The notes: generated from the sequence alone by a model not told the origin. 64,000 nucleotides of DNA from Roseibium sp. (GCA_017643215.1 JAEPNV010000005.1:248001-312000), one strand, 5' to 3'; shown: positions 1 to 10,131, numbered from the stretch's first letter. Made by a program: numbers and translations.

Positions 1-99
1 CGAATCCTTGTCCTCGATATAGGTCGGCTGCTTCAGGGCGTCCGATGAACGGCGAAAACCGCGCTTGCTGCGCGAGGTTTTTCTCTTCGGAACGGCCAT
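1..99 (-). CDS. rpmF: 50S ribosomal protein L32, partial
   Basis: Only the first 33 residues are in the window; the gene runs off the left edge. The start [18 protein letters not shown] is the typical alphaproteobacterial L32 N-terminus. L32 is a small basic protein of the large ribosomal subunit. The ATG at 97-99 (read on the minus strand) is the only sensible start. mtgA lies upstream on the same strand, 165 bp away. Confidence 0.93.
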   Translation of the reverse strand, partial: MAVPKRKTSRSKRGFRRSSDALKQPTYIEDKDS

Positions 100-264
100 T
101 TTGTTCTTCTCCGTGGTCCATGATCGCGCGGCCCGGACCGGGTTTGCCCGGGGCGTGGCATCACGCAGCGTGTTGGAATGCGCGGCGTTATACAGGCAAA
201 GACCACGATTTGCCACCCCATGGTCTAACTTTTTCTCAGGACCAGATCATCGCGCTCTGCGGTC

Positions 265-1008
265 CTATCGATCCGGAAGAACGCACCCGAAAATCGGACC
301 GGCGGCCCGCACCCGGGCAAGATTTGTCGCGGCCAATCTGCGATGGCCGGCGCCCGGATTGGCCGGATTGCGGGCCAGCGGATTGGGCAAGGCCGTGGCG
401 AGCCGGGCCGCCTGTGTTGTGGTGAGGTCCTTGGCAGAGCGTCCGAACCAGGCCTGGGCCGCCGCCTCGGCGCCGAAGATGCCCTCGCCCCATTCGGCAA
501 TGTTCAAATAAATCTCCAGCACCCGTTCCTTGGTGAGGATTGTGTTCAGCATCAGAGCCAGCGGGATTTCCAGGCCCTTGCGCACATAGGAGCGCTCACC
601 CCACAAGAAGAGGTTCTTGGCGGTCTGCATGGTGAGCGTGCTGGCGCCGCGCGGCCGGTCGCCTTCCTGGAGGACCTCGATCTGACGCTCCAGCGCGTGC
701 CAATCGACGCCGCCATGGGTGCAGAACCCGGCATCCTCGGACGTGATGACAGACCGAACGAGGTTCGGCGAAATCTCGTCAAGCGGCCGCCACTGCCGGT
801 CGACCCAAAGGCCTTGCGCGTACCGGGCGAGCATCAACGTGCTGACCGGCGGCATGGCCGCATAGATCACGGTCAAGGCCGGCGGCAGGGCGATCACCAC
901 CAGGAGGGCAAGCAGGACCCAGCGGCGGAGCCGGCGCACAATTCCAGATCGTGTGCGGCGGCCGGATTGGCCGCGTGTCCCGGATGCGCTGGGTTTAGTT
1001 TCCGGCAT
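265..1008 (-). CDS. mtgA: monofunctional biosynthetic peptidoglycan transglycosylase
   Basis: This is a GT51-family glycosyltransferase of 247 residues that polymerises lipid II into glycan strands at the periplasmic face of the inner membrane. One membrane anchor spans about residues 31-50. The family motif SEDAGFCTHGGVDW places the catalytic glutamate at residue 91. RGASTLTMQTAKNLFL (about 120-135) and KERVLEIYLNIAEWG (about 160-174) are the other GT51 signatures. There is no transpeptidase domain, so it is the monofunctional type. The frame is open further upstream, but the ATG at 1006-1008 gives a normal MtgA length and a short cytosolic tail. It overlaps the 3' end of the upstream cyclopropane synthase gene by 14 bp, which suggests co-transcription and translational coupling. 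Confidence 0.93.
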   Translation of the reverse strand: MPETKPSASGTRGQSGRRTRSGIVRRLRRWVLLALLVVIALPPALTVIYAAMPPVSTLMLARYAQGLWVDRQWRPLDEISPNLVRSVITSEDAGFCTHGGVDWHALERQIEVLQEGDRPRGASTLTMQTAKNLFLWGERSYVRKGLEIPLALMLNTILTKERVLEIYLNIAEWGEGIFGAEAAAQAWFGRSAKDLTTTQAARLATALPNPLARNPANPGAGHRRLAATNLARVRAAGPIFGCVLPDR

Positions 1009-2215
1009 GCATGGCCCGTTCGTTGTCGAGGATGAAATCCCGAACAATCGGCACCGCGTCGCGCTCTTTTGACAGGAGCAGCTGGAACACCATGTTGGAT
1101 CCGTGCAGGAAACCGAGCTCGACCGCGCACAGATAGAACTCCCACATTCTGCAGAAGCGCTCGTCGTAAAGGGCGGCGGCCTCTGCCCGGCGGGCCTCGA
1201 ACCGCCGGCGCCAGTCCCGAATGGTGTAGTAGTAATGCAGGCGCAGCACTTCCATGTCGCACACCCAAAGGCCGTGACGCTCAATGGGGTCGAACGTTTC
1301 CGACAGGGCCGGGACATATCCGCCGGGGAAGATGTACTTTTGAATGAACGGCCCGGTGGTGCCGGGCGGTGTCATCCGGCCGATGGAATGGATCACGGCA
1401 AAGCCGGAATCGGTCATACAATCGCGGACTTTGCCGAAATAGGCGCCAAGATGTCCGATACCGACATGTTCCATCATGCCGACGGAAATGATCCGGTCGA
1501 ACCGGCCTTCAAATTCCCGGTAGTCCTTCAGGATAAATCTCACCCGGTCGCTCACCCCGGCGTCCGCGACCCGTTGTTCGGCGATTTTCACTTGCTCCGG
1601 CGAGACGTTCAGTGACGTGACCTTCGCGCCCGCCTGTGCCATTCGGATGGCGAGCGACCCCCAGCCGCCGCCGATCTCCAGAACCTCCATGTCCGGTTGC
1701 AGGTCAAGCTTGGCGACCAGATGGGTGAGCTTGGCCCGCTGTGCGTCCTCAAGGCTGTCTTCAGGTGTGCGATAGTAGGCGCAGCTGTAGTTGAGCCCCT
1801 CATCGAGAAACAGCCGGTAGAGATCCGTCGACAGGTCATAGTGATGGCGCGCCTGAGCCTTGGCCCGGGCCACATTGTTGCGCTGGTGCCAGCGCCGGAG
1901 GCCGCGCCAGATCTTGTCGTGGATCGATTGAACAGGATGGGCGCCAAACGGCTTCCGGTTGACGGAAAACAGATGCATGAAATCGTAAATCGTCGTGCCT
2001 TCCTCCATGGTGAGAGTGCCGTCCATGTAGGCTTCACCGGCGACAAGCTCGGGATTGAAGAACAAGGTTCGATAGAGCTTCTTGTCATGCAATTGGATGG
2101 TAACCGCGGGCCCATGGGCTCCGGTTCCGAATTCGTGAACCATTCCCGCCGCGTCGATCACCCGCATTTTGCCGCGCTGCACGAACGATCGGAGCAAATT
2201 GGACAACAGGCGCAT
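995..2215 (-). CDS. cfa: cyclopropane-fatty-acyl-phospholipid synthase
   Basis: This 406-residue enzyme transfers a methylene from S-adenosylmethionine to double bonds of membrane phospholipid acyl chains. The C-terminal methyltransferase domain carries the SAM motif VLEIGGGWGSLAIRM at about residues 178-191. HYDLSTDLY (about 125-133) and YSCAYY (about 143-148) are typical of the CFA/mycolic acid synthase family. Length matches the family. The gene is divergent from ispA and overlaps mtgA by 14 bp. Cyclopropanation usually rises in stationary phase or under acid stress; no promoter motif here tells how this copy is regulated. The exact modification (cyclopropane or another SAM-dependent change) cannot be told from sequence. 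Confidence 0.92.
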   Translation of the reverse strand: MRLLSNLLRSFVQRGKMRVIDAAGMVHEFGTGAHGPAVTIQLHDKKLYRTLFFNPELVAGEAYMDGTLTMEEGTTIYDFMHLFSVNRKPFGAHPVQSIHDKIWRGLRRWHQRNNVARAKAQARHHYDLSTDLYRLFLDEGLNYSCAYYRTPEDSLEDAQRAKLTHLVAKLDLQPDMEVLEIGGGWGSLAIRMAQAGAKVTSLNVSPEQVKIAEQRVADAGVSDRVRFILKDYREFEGRFDRIISVGMMEHVGIGHLGAYFGKVRDCMTDSGFAVIHSIGRMTPPGTTGPFIQKYIFPGGYVPALSETFDPIERHGLWVCDMEVLRLHYYYTIRDWRRRFEARRAEAAALYDERFCRMWEFYLCAVELGFLHGSNMVFQLLLSKERDAVPIVRDFILDNERAMHAGN

Positions 2216-2370
2216 GTTTTATGATCCCCTGCCGGTTTGCGAGAACACATGCCAGACGGCGCGCCGCGTTACGCGCTGAAAAGCCTCGCGGTTCTTGACG
2301 ATATATGGAAATCAGGTGAGGGAGACGGGCGCAATGGCAAAAGCCGAAAAACATGAACAACGGAGACCAC

Positions 2371-3276
2371 ATGACCGCCGACTTCACTGAACATCTCACC
2401 GCGCAGGCGGCCCGGATCGAGCAGGCGCTCAACGCTCTGCTGGTGCCAGACGCGCTTGAAGGTGAGGTGCGGCGCGCGGACCGGCTGCTCGCGGCCATGC
2501 GCTATGCGGCTCTTGGCGGAGGCAAACGATTGCGGCCGGTCCTGGTCTTGGAAACGGCACGGCTCTTCGGGCGATCCGACGACGGCGTGGCGATGGCCGG
2601 CGCGGCGTTGGAGTGCGTTCACTGTTATTCCCTGGTTCATGACGACTTGCCGGCAATGGACGATGACAATCTGCGCCGGGGGCGGCCGACCGCGCATAAA
2701 GCCTTTGATGAAGCGACGGCGATCCTTGCGGGCGACGGGCTTTTGACACTCGCATTCGATGCCATCGCGCAGGAAGCCGTTCACCCCGACGCGCGGGTGC
2801 GCCTCGCCCTGTCGCGGGATCTCGCCCGCGCGGCCGGCCTTGGCGGGATGGCCGGCGGGCAGATGCTCGACCTTGAATCAGAACACCGGGACCGGACCGA
2901 AGCGGAGATCCGGACGCTTCAGGCCATGAAGACCGGCGCCTTGCTTCGCTACGCGTGCCGGGCGGGCGTTATTCTGGCCGACGCCTCGGACGAAGATGTG
3001 GCGCGCATGACCCGTTTTGGCGAGGTGATCGGCCTTGCCTTTCAACTCGCCGACGATCTTCTGGACGTGGAAGCAAGTCCGGACGCCATGGGTAAGGCCA
3101 CCGGCAAGGATGCTGAGGCAGGCAAGGCGACCCTTGTCGGTCTGCTCGGCCGGGAGGCGACACGCGCCGAACTCAATACTCTATTGAGCGAAGCGCAGGC
3201 GATGCTGGCGCCCTTTGGAGCGAAGGCAGAGCGGCTTTCCGCGCTTGCCCGGTTTGTGGTTGAGCGGAAAAACTGA
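2371..3276 (+). CDS. ispA: polyprenyl synthetase (farnesyl/geranylgeranyl diphosphate synthase)
   Basis: This 301-residue protein condenses dimethylallyl diphosphate with isopentenyl diphosphate to make short-chain isoprenyl diphosphates. The first Asp-rich motif is DDLPAMDDD at about residues 91-99, followed by the RRGRPT signature. The second Asp-rich motif is ADDLLD near residue 225. GGKRLRP (about 50-56) binds the isopentenyl diphosphate. An in-frame ATG lies 18 bp upstream at 2353, but a GGAG ribosome site sits 5 bases before 2371, so 2371 is preferred. Product length (C15 or C20) is not certain. A paired exonuclease VII small-subunit gene is not present here. Confidence 0.9.
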   Translation: MTADFTEHLTAQAARIEQALNALLVPDALEGEVRRADRLLAAMRYAALGGGKRLRPVLVLETARLFGRSDDGVAMAGAALECVHCYSLVHDDLPAMDDDNLRRGRPTAHKAFDEATAILAGDGLLTLAFDAIAQEAVHPDARVRLALSRDLARAAGLGGMAGGQMLDLESEHRDRTEAEIRTLQAMKTGALLRYACRAGVILADASDEDVARMTRFGEVIGLAFQLADDLLDVEASPDAMGKATGKDAEAGKATLVGLLGREATRAELNTLLSEAQAMLAPFGAKAERLSALARFVVERKN

Positions 3277-3289
3277 TCCTGCCGGACCT

Positions 3290-4210
3290 TCAATCCTTGT
3301 GGATCCGGCCAAAGTCCGGCGCGTCCGTTTCCTGTCCGGCCTCGATAATCGACCGGCGCACGCTGCGGGTGCGGGTGAAGAGGTCGAACAGCTTGTCGCC
3401 GTCGCCCCAGCGTATGGCGCGTTGAAGCGCCGACAGGTCTTCGGAAAACCGCGCCAGCATCTCCAGGATGGCGTCCTTGTTGTTGAGGCACACATCCCGC
3501 CACATGGTCGGATCGGAGGCGGCCAGACGCGTAAAATCGCGAAAGCCGGAGGCGGAATACTTGATCACCTCGGATTTCGTCACGGTCTCCAGATCGTCGG
3601 CCGTGCCGACAATGTTGTAGGCGATGATGTGCGGCAGATGGGAGACAATGGCCAGCACCCGGTCGTGATGGTCCGCGTCCATCGTGTCGACAAACGAGCC
3701 GCAGGCACGCCAGAATTCCGTCAGTCTCTCCACCATGGCCGGGTCCGCGCCATCCGGCGGCGTCAGGATGCACCAGCGGTTTTCAAACAGTTGCGGGAAA
3801 CCGGCGTCGGGTCCGGATTGCTCTGTCCCGGCGATTGGGTGCCCCGGAATGAAGTGAACGCCGGCCGGCAGGTTCGGCTGCACGGCCTCGATCACCGACA
3901 GCTTGGTCGACCCGACATCTGTGACGATCGTGCCGGCACGCAGAGACGGCGCAATCCACTTGGCGATGCCTTCATTGGCGCCGACCGGCACGCACAGGAT
4001 CACCAGATCCGCGCCGTCGACCGCCACCGCAGCGTCAAGCGAATAGATGTCGCCAAGCGCCAGTTCCTCGGCCCGGCGTAACGTTACCTCGGACCGGGTC
4101 GAAATGGCGATCTCGCGCGCCAGCCCCCTGGCACGGATTACCTGGGCAAGCGAAGAACCGATGAGACCGATGCCGATCAAAGCGACCCGGTCAAAGAGAA
4201 GTGAAGACAT
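3290..4210 (-). CDS. tyrC: prephenate/arogenate dehydrogenase
   Basis: This 306-residue NAD(P)-dependent enzyme oxidatively decarboxylates prephenate or arogenate in tyrosine synthesis. The N-terminal Rossmann motif GIGLIGSSLAQVIR binds the nucleotide. The segment FIPGHPIAGTEQSGPD is the conserved substrate-binding and catalytic loop of the TyrA family. The C-terminal helical dimerisation domain is complete. There is no fused chorismate mutase or ACT domain. The gene is last in a minus-strand operon after a chorismate mutase and an aminotransferase, which supports the aromatic role. Substrate preference cannot be read from the sequence. It ends 13 bp from the convergent ispA stop. Confidence 0.9.
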   Translation of the reverse strand: MSSLLFDRVALIGIGLIGSSLAQVIRARGLAREIAISTRSEVTLRRAEELALGDIYSLDAAVAVDGADLVILCVPVGANEGIAKWIAPSLRAGTIVTDVGSTKLSVIEAVQPNLPAGVHFIPGHPIAGTEQSGPDAGFPQLFENRWCILTPPDGADPAMVERLTEFWRACGSFVDTMDADHHDRVLAIVSHLPHIIAYNIVGTADDLETVTKSEVIKYSASGFRDFTRLAASDPTMWRDVCLNNKDAILEMLARFSEDLSALQRAIRWGDGDKLFDLFTRTRSVRRSIIEAGQETDAPDFGRIHKD

Positions 4211-4229
4211 AAGCTCGGACGCAGGGTGT

Positions 4230-5354
4230 TTATTTGGTCATGAAGGCGGCAAGAGCGGACACCACCTTGCGGTTGGCCGCTTCCGTACCGATCGACATGC
4301 GAATCGCGTTGGGAAGTCCATAGTTGCCCACAAGACGCAAGACACAGCCTTGTCCGGACAGGTAGGTATCCGCATCTGTCGCGCGCTTGCCATCCTCGTC
4401 GGGGAAATGGATCAGAATGAAATTGCCGACGCTCGGTGTGACGCTCAGGCCGATTTTTTCCAGCTCCACGGTCACCCAGGGCAGCCAGGTGTCGTTGTGT
4501 GCCACCGCAGCGTCCACGAATGCGCGGTCCCTCACCGCGGCGATTCCGGCCGCGATCGCCGCTCCGGAAACATTGAACGGGCCTCGAATGCGGTTCAACG
4601 CGTCAATGATGTGGGCCGGGCCGAAACCCCAGCCGAGCCGAAGGTTGGCCAGTCCATAGATCTTGGAGAACGTGCGCGTCATGACGACGTTGTCAGCGGT
4701 TGCGGCCAGTTCCAGCCCGCTTTCATAGTCATTCCGGCGGACATATTCGCCATACGCGGCGTCCAGAACGAGCAGAACGTTTGGCGGCAGACCGGCATGC
4801 AGCCGGCGCACTTCGGAAAACGGCAGGTACGTGCCCGTCGGATTGTTCGGATTGGCGAGGAACACAAGCTTCGTGCGGTTGGTCACGCGGGAGAGGATCG
4901 CATCCACGTCGGCCGTCAAGTCTGTCTCCGGCGCCACGACGGGCGTCGCGCCGGCCGCCCGGATCGCAATGTCGTAAACCAGAAAGCCGTGCTGCGAATA
5001 GATCGCCTCGTCTCCTTGGCCCAAATACGCATAGGCCAGAAGGCTCAGGATTTCGTCCGATCCGGCACCGCAGATGATCCGGTCCGGGTTGATGCCATAA
5101 ACCTCGCCAATGGCGGCGCGCAGTTCGCTCGCGCTGCCGTCCGGGTAAAGCTCCAAATGACCGGCCACATTCGCAACGGCCTTGCGCGCGGCTTCGCTGG
5201 CGCCGAGCGGCGTTTCATTCGAGGAAAGCTTGTGGAGGGTTTTGCCGTTCGCCGCTTTCGATTTGCCAGGTACATAGGGCGCAATCCCCATGACCCCCGG
5301 CTTGGGAACCGGGCGGGCGGGCGTTTGGACGGTCGTCGCGCTCGTATCGGTCAT
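4230..5354 (-). CDS. hisC: histidinol-phosphate/aromatic aminotransferase
   Basis: This 374-residue class II PLP aminotransferase has the HisC fold. The lysine that binds PLP is in [18 protein letters not shown], and NPNNPTGT and LDAAYGEY are the usual cofactor-contacting motifs. It could act on histidinol phosphate, on phenylpyruvate/4-hydroxyphenylpyruvate, or on prephenate to give arogenate. The neighbours, chorismate mutase upstream and prephenate dehydrogenase downstream, argue for an aromatic role. Its ATG overlaps the chorismate mutase stop in an ATGA arrangement (5351-5354), so the two are translationally coupled. Nineteen bases separate it from tyrC. Confidence 0.88.
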   Translation of the reverse strand: MTDTSATTVQTPARPVPKPGVMGIAPYVPGKSKAANGKTLHKLSSNETPLGASEAARKAVANVAGHLELYPDGSASELRAAIGEVYGINPDRIICGAGSDEILSLLAYAYLGQGDEAIYSQHGFLVYDIAIRAAGATPVVAPETDLTADVDAILSRVTNRTKLVFLANPNNPTGTYLPFSEVRRLHAGLPPNVLLVLDAAYGEYVRRNDYESGLELAATADNVVMTRTFSKIYGLANLRLGWGFGPAHIIDALNRIRGPFNVSGAAIAAGIAAVRDRAFVDAAVAHNDTWLPWVTVELEKIGLSVTPSVGNFILIHFPDEDGKRATDADTYLSGQGCVLRLVGNYGLPNAIRMSIGTEAANRKVVSALAAFMTK

Positions 5355-6235
5355 TCCTGTTGTCCTTCACCGGCCGGCAGCGGGTCGATCCCGAACGCCG
5401 CATCGGCCTCTTCATCCAAATCAATCGGCGCCGCATATCCACCCACACATCTCAGGATGTCGGGTGCCGCACCGGCCTCCTCGCGGGCCTGAAAGACGGC
5501 GGCCTCCGAGTGGTCAGCGGCCACCGCCAGCAACGCGTCAACGCCTTGAGCCGATCGATGGAAGCTTACCACTTCGATCCCCTGGTCCATCAGCCGGCCG
5601 GGCAAGGTGCCGCTCCACCGGGCGTCATAGACGTGGATTTCCGGAACGCTGGCCACTGGCACGGGCCGTGATATGACAAATGCGGGCGTGTCCGCAGGCC
5701 GGTCCTCGGTCATCAAATAGGGCAGGCGCGCAATAATCCGCGCGCCGGCCGGAGTCAAACCGCGCCACCAAGGCAGATCCGCGCGCTCCGTCAGACCAAT
5801 CAGCCCGAGATCCCCGCCGGAGGCTGCGACAAGGCCGACCACATCGGCGGCATCGCCGGCGACATCGAGCGGCACGGAAAATCCGAAATAAAAACGTGCA
5901 AGATCCAGAATCTCGGAAAGCTCCGCGCTGCCATCCAGATAAACGGCAAACGGGGCTTGAAGGCGCGTGCAGCTCGTGATGATCTCGCGCCAAAGATGCT
6001 CGATCGTTGTCAGCGGCAAGTTGCCTGTGTGGCATTCGACCAGATGCCGCATCATGTCGGCTTCGCGATCCGGCCGGAACACGACATCCACTGCGCCGCC
6101 GGCCCGTTTTGCCGCCGCAATACCTTCCACGACCTGAGCCCGTTCCATCAAAAGGGCGTGAAGCTCGCCGTCCAAAACGTCGATGCGCTGGCGAAGCGTT
6201 TCGAGCGCGGTGCCATTGTGCTGCGCGTCAGTCAT
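5351..6235 (-). CDS. chorismate mutase with C-terminal extra domain
   Basis: The N-terminal ~95 residues are an AroQ-type helical chorismate mutase domain; [20 protein letters not shown] is the first catalytic helix and [10 protein letters not shown] lies in the later helix. This step turns chorismate into prephenate. The remaining ~195 residues resemble the substrate-binding half of prephenate dehydratase-like proteins, but I do not see the dehydratase TRF catalytic triplet or an ACT regulatory domain, so dehydratase activity is doubtful. It is the first gene of the operon with hisC and tyrC. It faces metX across about 200 bp of divergent promoter DNA. Confidence 0.85.
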   Translation of the reverse strand: MTDAQHNGTALETLRQRIDVLDGELHALLMERAQVVEGIAAAKRAGGAVDVVFRPDREADMMRHLVECHTGNLPLTTIEHLWREIITSCTRLQAPFAVYLDGSAELSEILDLARFYFGFSVPLDVAGDAADVVGLVAASGGDLGLIGLTERADLPWWRGLTPAGARIIARLPYLMTEDRPADTPAFVISRPVPVASVPEIHVYDARWSGTLPGRLMDQGIEVVSFHRSAQGVDALLAVAADHSEAAVFQAREEAGAAPDILRCVGGYAAPIDLDEEADAAFGIDPLPAGEGQQE

Positions 6236-6441
6236 GGGATTGCGGGGCCTTTGGAGTACGATAAGCGCGGCGCATAGTCATAGGCATCCGCTTCATCAAA
6301 CGCAAAAGAAAACATTGACACTTGGGCGGTCCCGCCACTACCAGCTTGGTTTTCGCACCGGCTGCTCGTCATGCGCGCCGTAAACTGCCGCTTGGGCTGC
6401 GGCACGTCAGCTCATTCCACCACCGTCGAGATCCGCACCAC

Positions 6442-7641
6442 ATGTCCGGCGAGAAAGAAGCTCCCCAAGTTCAGGAAGCGTCGCGGCGGGAAACCGATGC
6501 GCCGAGCAGCAAGCTTGCGGTGTTTTCGGGTGCGGATGCGCTGGAGCTTGATTCCGGAGCGTCCTTGTCACCGTGGCAGGTGGCCTATGAAACCTATGGA
6601 TCCCTGAACGCGGACCGGTCCAACGCGGTCATGATTTGCCATGCCCTGACCGGAGACCAATATGTAGCGTCGACCAACCCGATCACCGGCAAACCGGGAT
6701 GGTGGGACAGAATGGTCGGCCCGGGCCGGCCGATCGACACCGACCGCTATTTCGTCATCTGCGCGAATGTGCTGGGCGGGTGCCTTGGCACGACCGGCCC
6801 GGCGAGCACGGATCCAAAAACCGGCCGGCCCTATGGTCTCAGCCTGCCGGTTCTGACCATTCGTGACATGGTCCGGGCCCAGGCCAAACTGATCGATCAT
6901 CTGGGCATCGAAACCCTTTTCGCCGTTGCCGGCGGGTCCATGGGCGGCATGCAGGTTCTGCAATGGGCGGCCAGCTATCCGGATCGGGTGTTCGCGGCCA
7001 TTCCGATCGCGGCCAGCGCCCGGCATTCGTCCCAGAACATCGCGTTTCACGAGGTCGGCCGGCAGGCGATCATGGCCGACCCGAATTGGGCCGGCGGCGC
7101 TTACATTGCGAAGAATGTGAGACCGACCAAGGGCCTGTCGGTGGCGCGCATGGCCGCGCATATCACCTATATGTCGGATGAGTCGCTGCATCGGAAATTC
7201 GGCCGAAATCTTCAGGATCGCGATGGTCTGACCTTTGGTTTCGACGCCGATTTTCAGATCGAGAGCTATCTCCGCCATCAGGGGATGACCTTTGTCGACC
7301 GGTTCGACGCCAACTCGTATCTTTATGTCACGCGGGCGATGGACTATTTCGACCTTGCCGCCGAATTCGGTGGCAGCCTGCCCGCCGCGTTCACGGGCAC
7401 AACGACACGGTTTTGCGTCATGTCGTTCACATCGGACTGGTTGTTCCCGACACCAGAGAGCCGGGAAGTCGTGCGGGCGCTCAACGCCGCGGCCGCCAAT
7501 GTCTCGTTCGTGGAAATCGATTCCGACCGTGGCCACGATGCGTTTTTACTGAATGTGCCGGAAATGTTCCGCACGATCCGGGGCTTTTTGACGGGCGCCG
7601 CCAAAGCGCGGGGCATTCCCGCGCCAGGGGGCAGCGACTGA
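6442..7641 (+). CDS. metX: homoserine O-acetyltransferase
   Basis: This 399-residue alpha/beta hydrolase acylates homoserine in the first committed step of methionine synthesis. The nucleophile is Ser166 in GGSMGG. SDWLFPT (near 338) and GHDAFL (near 370) supply the acid and histidine of the triad. [18 protein letters not shown] is a family signature. The frame is open upstream of 6442, but that part has no family similarity. metW follows after 2 bp, the usual alphaproteobacterial pair. A TTGACA hexamer at 6315-6320 could be a -35 element, but the -10 is poor. I looked for a SAM-II riboswitch in the leader and do not see one. Acetyl or succinyl donor cannot be decided from sequence. Confidence 0.92.
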   Translation: MSGEKEAPQVQEASRRETDAPSSKLAVFSGADALELDSGASLSPWQVAYETYGSLNADRSNAVMICHALTGDQYVASTNPITGKPGWWDRMVGPGRPIDTDRYFVICANVLGGCLGTTGPASTDPKTGRPYGLSLPVLTIRDMVRAQAKLIDHLGIETLFAVAGGSMGGMQVLQWAASYPDRVFAAIPIAASARHSSQNIAFHEVGRQAIMADPNWAGGAYIAKNVRPTKGLSVARMAAHITYMSDESLHRKFGRNLQDRDGLTFGFDADFQIESYLRHQGMTFVDRFDANSYLYVTRAMDYFDLAAEFGGSLPAAFTGTTTRFCVMSFTSDWLFPTPESREVVRALNAAAANVSFVEIDSDRGHDAFLLNVPEMFRTIRGFLTGAAKARGIPAPGGSD

Positions 7642-7643
7642 CG

Positions 7644-8276
7644 ATGAACGGTTTTCCTGTGACGTCCGACAAGAATGGCGTGCGCGGTGACCACAAGGTC
7701 GTGGCCTCGCTCGTGCCGGAAGGCGCGCGGGTGCTCGACATTGGATCGGAGGACGGCGCGCTGCTGCGATTGCTGGCTGAAACCCGCCGGGTCGACGGGC
7801 GTGGCATCGAGCTTTCACAAGACGGCGTCAACCGCTGTGTCGCCGAGGGCCTGTCGGTGATCCAGGGCGATGCGGATACCGATCTTGCCGACTATCCGGA
7901 CCGCGCGTTCGATGTGGTGATCCTGTCCCAGACCCTGCAAGCCACCCGCGATCCCAAGGGCGTCATGCAGGAGCTGTTGCGCATCGGGGATCAGGCGATC
8001 GTCTCGATCCCGAATTTCGCCCATTGGCGCAACCGGATGCAGCTTTTGTTCCGGGGGCGCATGCCGGTGACCAAGTATCTGCCCTTCCAGTGGTATGACA
8101 CGCCGAACATCCATTTTTGCTCGCTGCGCGATTTTGTCGTTTTGTGCGGTGAATTGGACGCAACGGTCGAAAAGGCGGTGGCGCTCAGCGCCCATGGCCA
8201 CAAGATCGCGGTTCCGGCGCCCTGGTGGGTCTGGAATATTGTCGCCGAACAAGCGGTGTTCCTGCTCCGGCATTGA
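7644..8276 (+). CDS. metW: methionine biosynthesis protein MetW
   Basis: This 210-residue class I methyltransferase-fold protein carries the glycine-rich SAM-site motif VLDIGSEDGALLRLL and the family-typical PNFAHWRNRMQLL and YDTPNIHFC segments. MetW is thought to work with MetX in homoserine acylation; its exact biochemical role is less well defined. The ATG at 7644 lies 2 bp after the metX stop, so the two are almost certainly one transcriptional unit. Length is normal for the family. Confidence 0.92.
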   Translation: MNGFPVTSDKNGVRGDHKVVASLVPEGARVLDIGSEDGALLRLLAETRRVDGRGIELSQDGVNRCVAEGLSVIQGDADTDLADYPDRAFDVVILSQTLQATRDPKGVMQELLRIGDQAIVSIPNFAHWRNRMQLLFRGRMPVTKYLPFQWYDTPNIHFCSLRDFVVLCGELDATVEKAVALSAHGHKIAVPAPWWVWNIVAEQAVFLLRH

Positions 8277-8314
8277 TCCGGCCGCGGTTCCGATGGTGCT
8301 CGGGATGGCAGGTG

Positions 8315-9091
8315 TTAGGCGCCGCGAGGCCCGGTCTTTGTTCGGCGCACGGGCTTCATTCCGGTTGCCGCGCCATCGGGCACAAAGACCGGACGCAGAA
8401 CTCTCAGCGCGCTTTTCTTGCCGTCCACCGGGGCGGTCCGGAAGACCTTCTTTTCAGCTTCCATAATCAAAAGCCCGCCAAACGCCGGCCACATCCTGCG
8501 CCCGGCCCTTTCCCACGTGGAGGCCGCGCGCAGAACGAATTTCGCCCGCGTCGGCGGCATGAACAGTGCTTCTTTGTCTTCCAGAACCTCGAAGTGGCAG
8601 TTTTTCAAGAGCTCTTTCAACTGTCCGCGGGAATAAGGCCGGCCGTATCCGAAGGGCGACAATTCAGACCCGGCCCACAATCCGCGCCGGTTCGGCACGA
8701 TGGCAATCAGCCGTCCGCCCGGGGCCAGAACACGCCACGCCTCGCGTAAAAGCTCTGCCGGGTCGAAACAATGGTCAAGGGCATGCACCACCAGAGCGCG
8801 GTCGAACGTTGCGTCCGAAAAGGGCAGATACCTGTCCAGCACAAGGGCCGAGGCGGTGTCTGATTCGCTTGGCCAGGGAACCGCGCCCTGCTGGGCTGGC
8901 ATCGCCGCGATGCAGCGCTCCGCCGTCTCCAGATATGGCCGCATGAATGGGCCGGCATAGCCTACACCGAGCAAGCTTTGTTGGCTAAGATCCGGCCAAA
9001 ACGTACGGATTTGATCACCAACGAGCCGGCGCAACAAACGGCCGACGGGAAGATCGTAAAATGTCCGCAAATCGGCGACGTCGAGATACAT
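8315..9091 (-). CDS. class I SAM-dependent methyltransferase
   Basis: This is a 258-residue Rossmann-fold methyltransferase. LLGVGYAGPFMRP is the degenerate SAM-binding loop; LPFSDATFDRALVVHALDH and LREAWRVLAPGGRLIAIVPN are the later methyltransferase motifs. The substrate is unknown. It is transcribed away from gloB, which starts about 130 bp upstream, a neighbourhood seen in many Hyphomicrobiales. The C-terminal ~40 residues are basic. It ends 38 bp from the convergent metW stop. Confidence 0.85.
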   Translation of the reverse strand: MYLDVADLRTFYDLPVGRLLRRLVGDQIRTFWPDLSQQSLLGVGYAGPFMRPYLETAERCIAAMPAQQGAVPWPSESDTASALVLDRYLPFSDATFDRALVVHALDHCFDPAELLREAWRVLAPGGRLIAIVPNRRGLWAGSELSPFGYGRPYSRGQLKELLKNCHFEVLEDKEALFMPPTRAKFVLRAASTWERAGRRMWPAFGGLLIMEAEKKVFRTAPVDGKKSALRVLRPVFVPDGAATGMKPVRRTKTGPRGA

Positions 9092-9222
9092 GGGCGGCCC
9101 GGTTGACTTCAGCGGCGATTGAACCTTGAACCGTTCCGCGTGGCAAGACCGGCCTTGTTTGATTGGGCACCGTTTGCCACGTTAACCGCATGTCTGTCCC
9201 GCAGCCTTGAAGGATACGCCCA

Positions 9223-10005
9223 ATGCCCGCGCCCGGCGCCATCGACATCCGCCAGTTTCCATGCCTGTCCGACAATTTTGGCGTCCTGATCCATGATCCG
9301 GAAAGCGAAACGACCATCGCCGTGGACGTTCCGGACGCTCAGCCGTATCTGGATATCCTCAAGGCGACGGGTTGGCGTCTCACGCATATCCTGATCACCC
9401 ACCACCATTGGGACCATGTGCAAGGGCTTGGCACATTGACGACGGAAACCGATGCCACCGTCGTTGGGCCGGAGCGGTCCCGGTCCAAGATTGCCGGCAT
9501 GACACGCGGCGTCGAGGATGGCGACGATGTGCTTTGCGGCCCGATCGAGGTGAAGGCCATTGCCACACCCGGGCATACGCTCGATCAGATTTCCTGGTAC
9601 TTCCCGTCGCTAAACATCGCCCATACCGGCGACACCCTGTTTTCGCTCGGATGCGGCCGGGTGTTTGAAGGGGATCTGGAAATGATGTGGGCGTCGCTGA
9701 AGAAGCTGAAACGGCTGCTCCCGGACGAGACCTCAATCTATTGCGGCCATGAATATACCGAGGCAAATGCTCGGTTCGCGCTGACAATCGAGCCCAACAA
9801 CGCGGAGCTCTCGTTACGGGCGGGCGAAGTGGCAGACTTGCGCGCAAAGGATCAGCCGACCCTGCCGACCACAATGGCGCGCGAAAAGGCGACCAATCCG
9901 TTCCTGCGGGCTGATGAACCAAGCGTCAAGGAGGCGCTCGGCATGACGGACAAAACCGATGCTGAGGTGTTCGCCGAGATCCGCACCCGCAAGGACAATG
10001 CGTGA
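9223..10005 (+). CDS. gloB: hydroxyacylglutathione hydrolase (glyoxalase II)
   Basis: This is a 260-residue metallo-beta-lactamase-fold enzyme that hydrolyses S-lactoylglutathione to lactate and glutathione, the second step of methylglyoxal detoxification. The metal motif THHHWDH is at residues 59-65. TPGHTLDQISWY, HTGDTLFSLGCGR and YCGHEYTEAN supply the other metal ligands. The C-terminal HAGH domain is present and the length is normal. A 9-bp perfect hairpin follows 12 bp after the stop. Confidence 0.93.
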   Translation: MPAPGAIDIRQFPCLSDNFGVLIHDPESETTIAVDVPDAQPYLDILKATGWRLTHILITHHHWDHVQGLGTLTTETDATVVGPERSRSKIAGMTRGVEDGDDVLCGPIEVKAIATPGHTLDQISWYFPSLNIAHTGDTLFSLGCGRVFEGDLEMMWASLKKLKRLLPDETSIYCGHEYTEANARFALTIEPNNAELSLRAGEVADLRAKDQPTLPTTMAREKATNPFLRADEPSVKEALGMTDKTDAEVFAEIRTRKDNA

Positions 10006-10017
10006 GCGCGGCGTACG

Positions 10018-10041
10018 ATGGATCATGGAAAAATGATCCAT
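10018..10041 (+). terminator. hairpin after gloB
   Basis: ATGGATCAT (10018-10026) and ATGATCCAT (10033-10041) form a perfect 9-bp stem with the loop GGAAAA. No run of T follows, so intrinsic termination is not certain. It may protect the gloB 3' end. Confidence 0.45.
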
Positions 10042-10131
10042 GAAGGGGTTTCCGGAGGTTTCGGCAAAAACTTCCTTTTGCTTGTCCGATCGCCCCCCAT
10101 ATCAACCGGGTCTTAATCGGAAACAAGGCAA

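Noticed and set aside
4047..5492. 481-codon open frame on the plus strand
   Set aside because: It is antisense to the hisC-tyrC-chorismate mutase operon, and its translation has no family features; GC-rich DNA keeps such shadow frames open.
6236..6441. Possible SAM riboswitch upstream of metX
   Set aside because: I looked for the SAM-II pseudoknot signature, including the GCUAAA-like 3' strand, and do not see it. A covariance-model search would be needed to exclude other classes.
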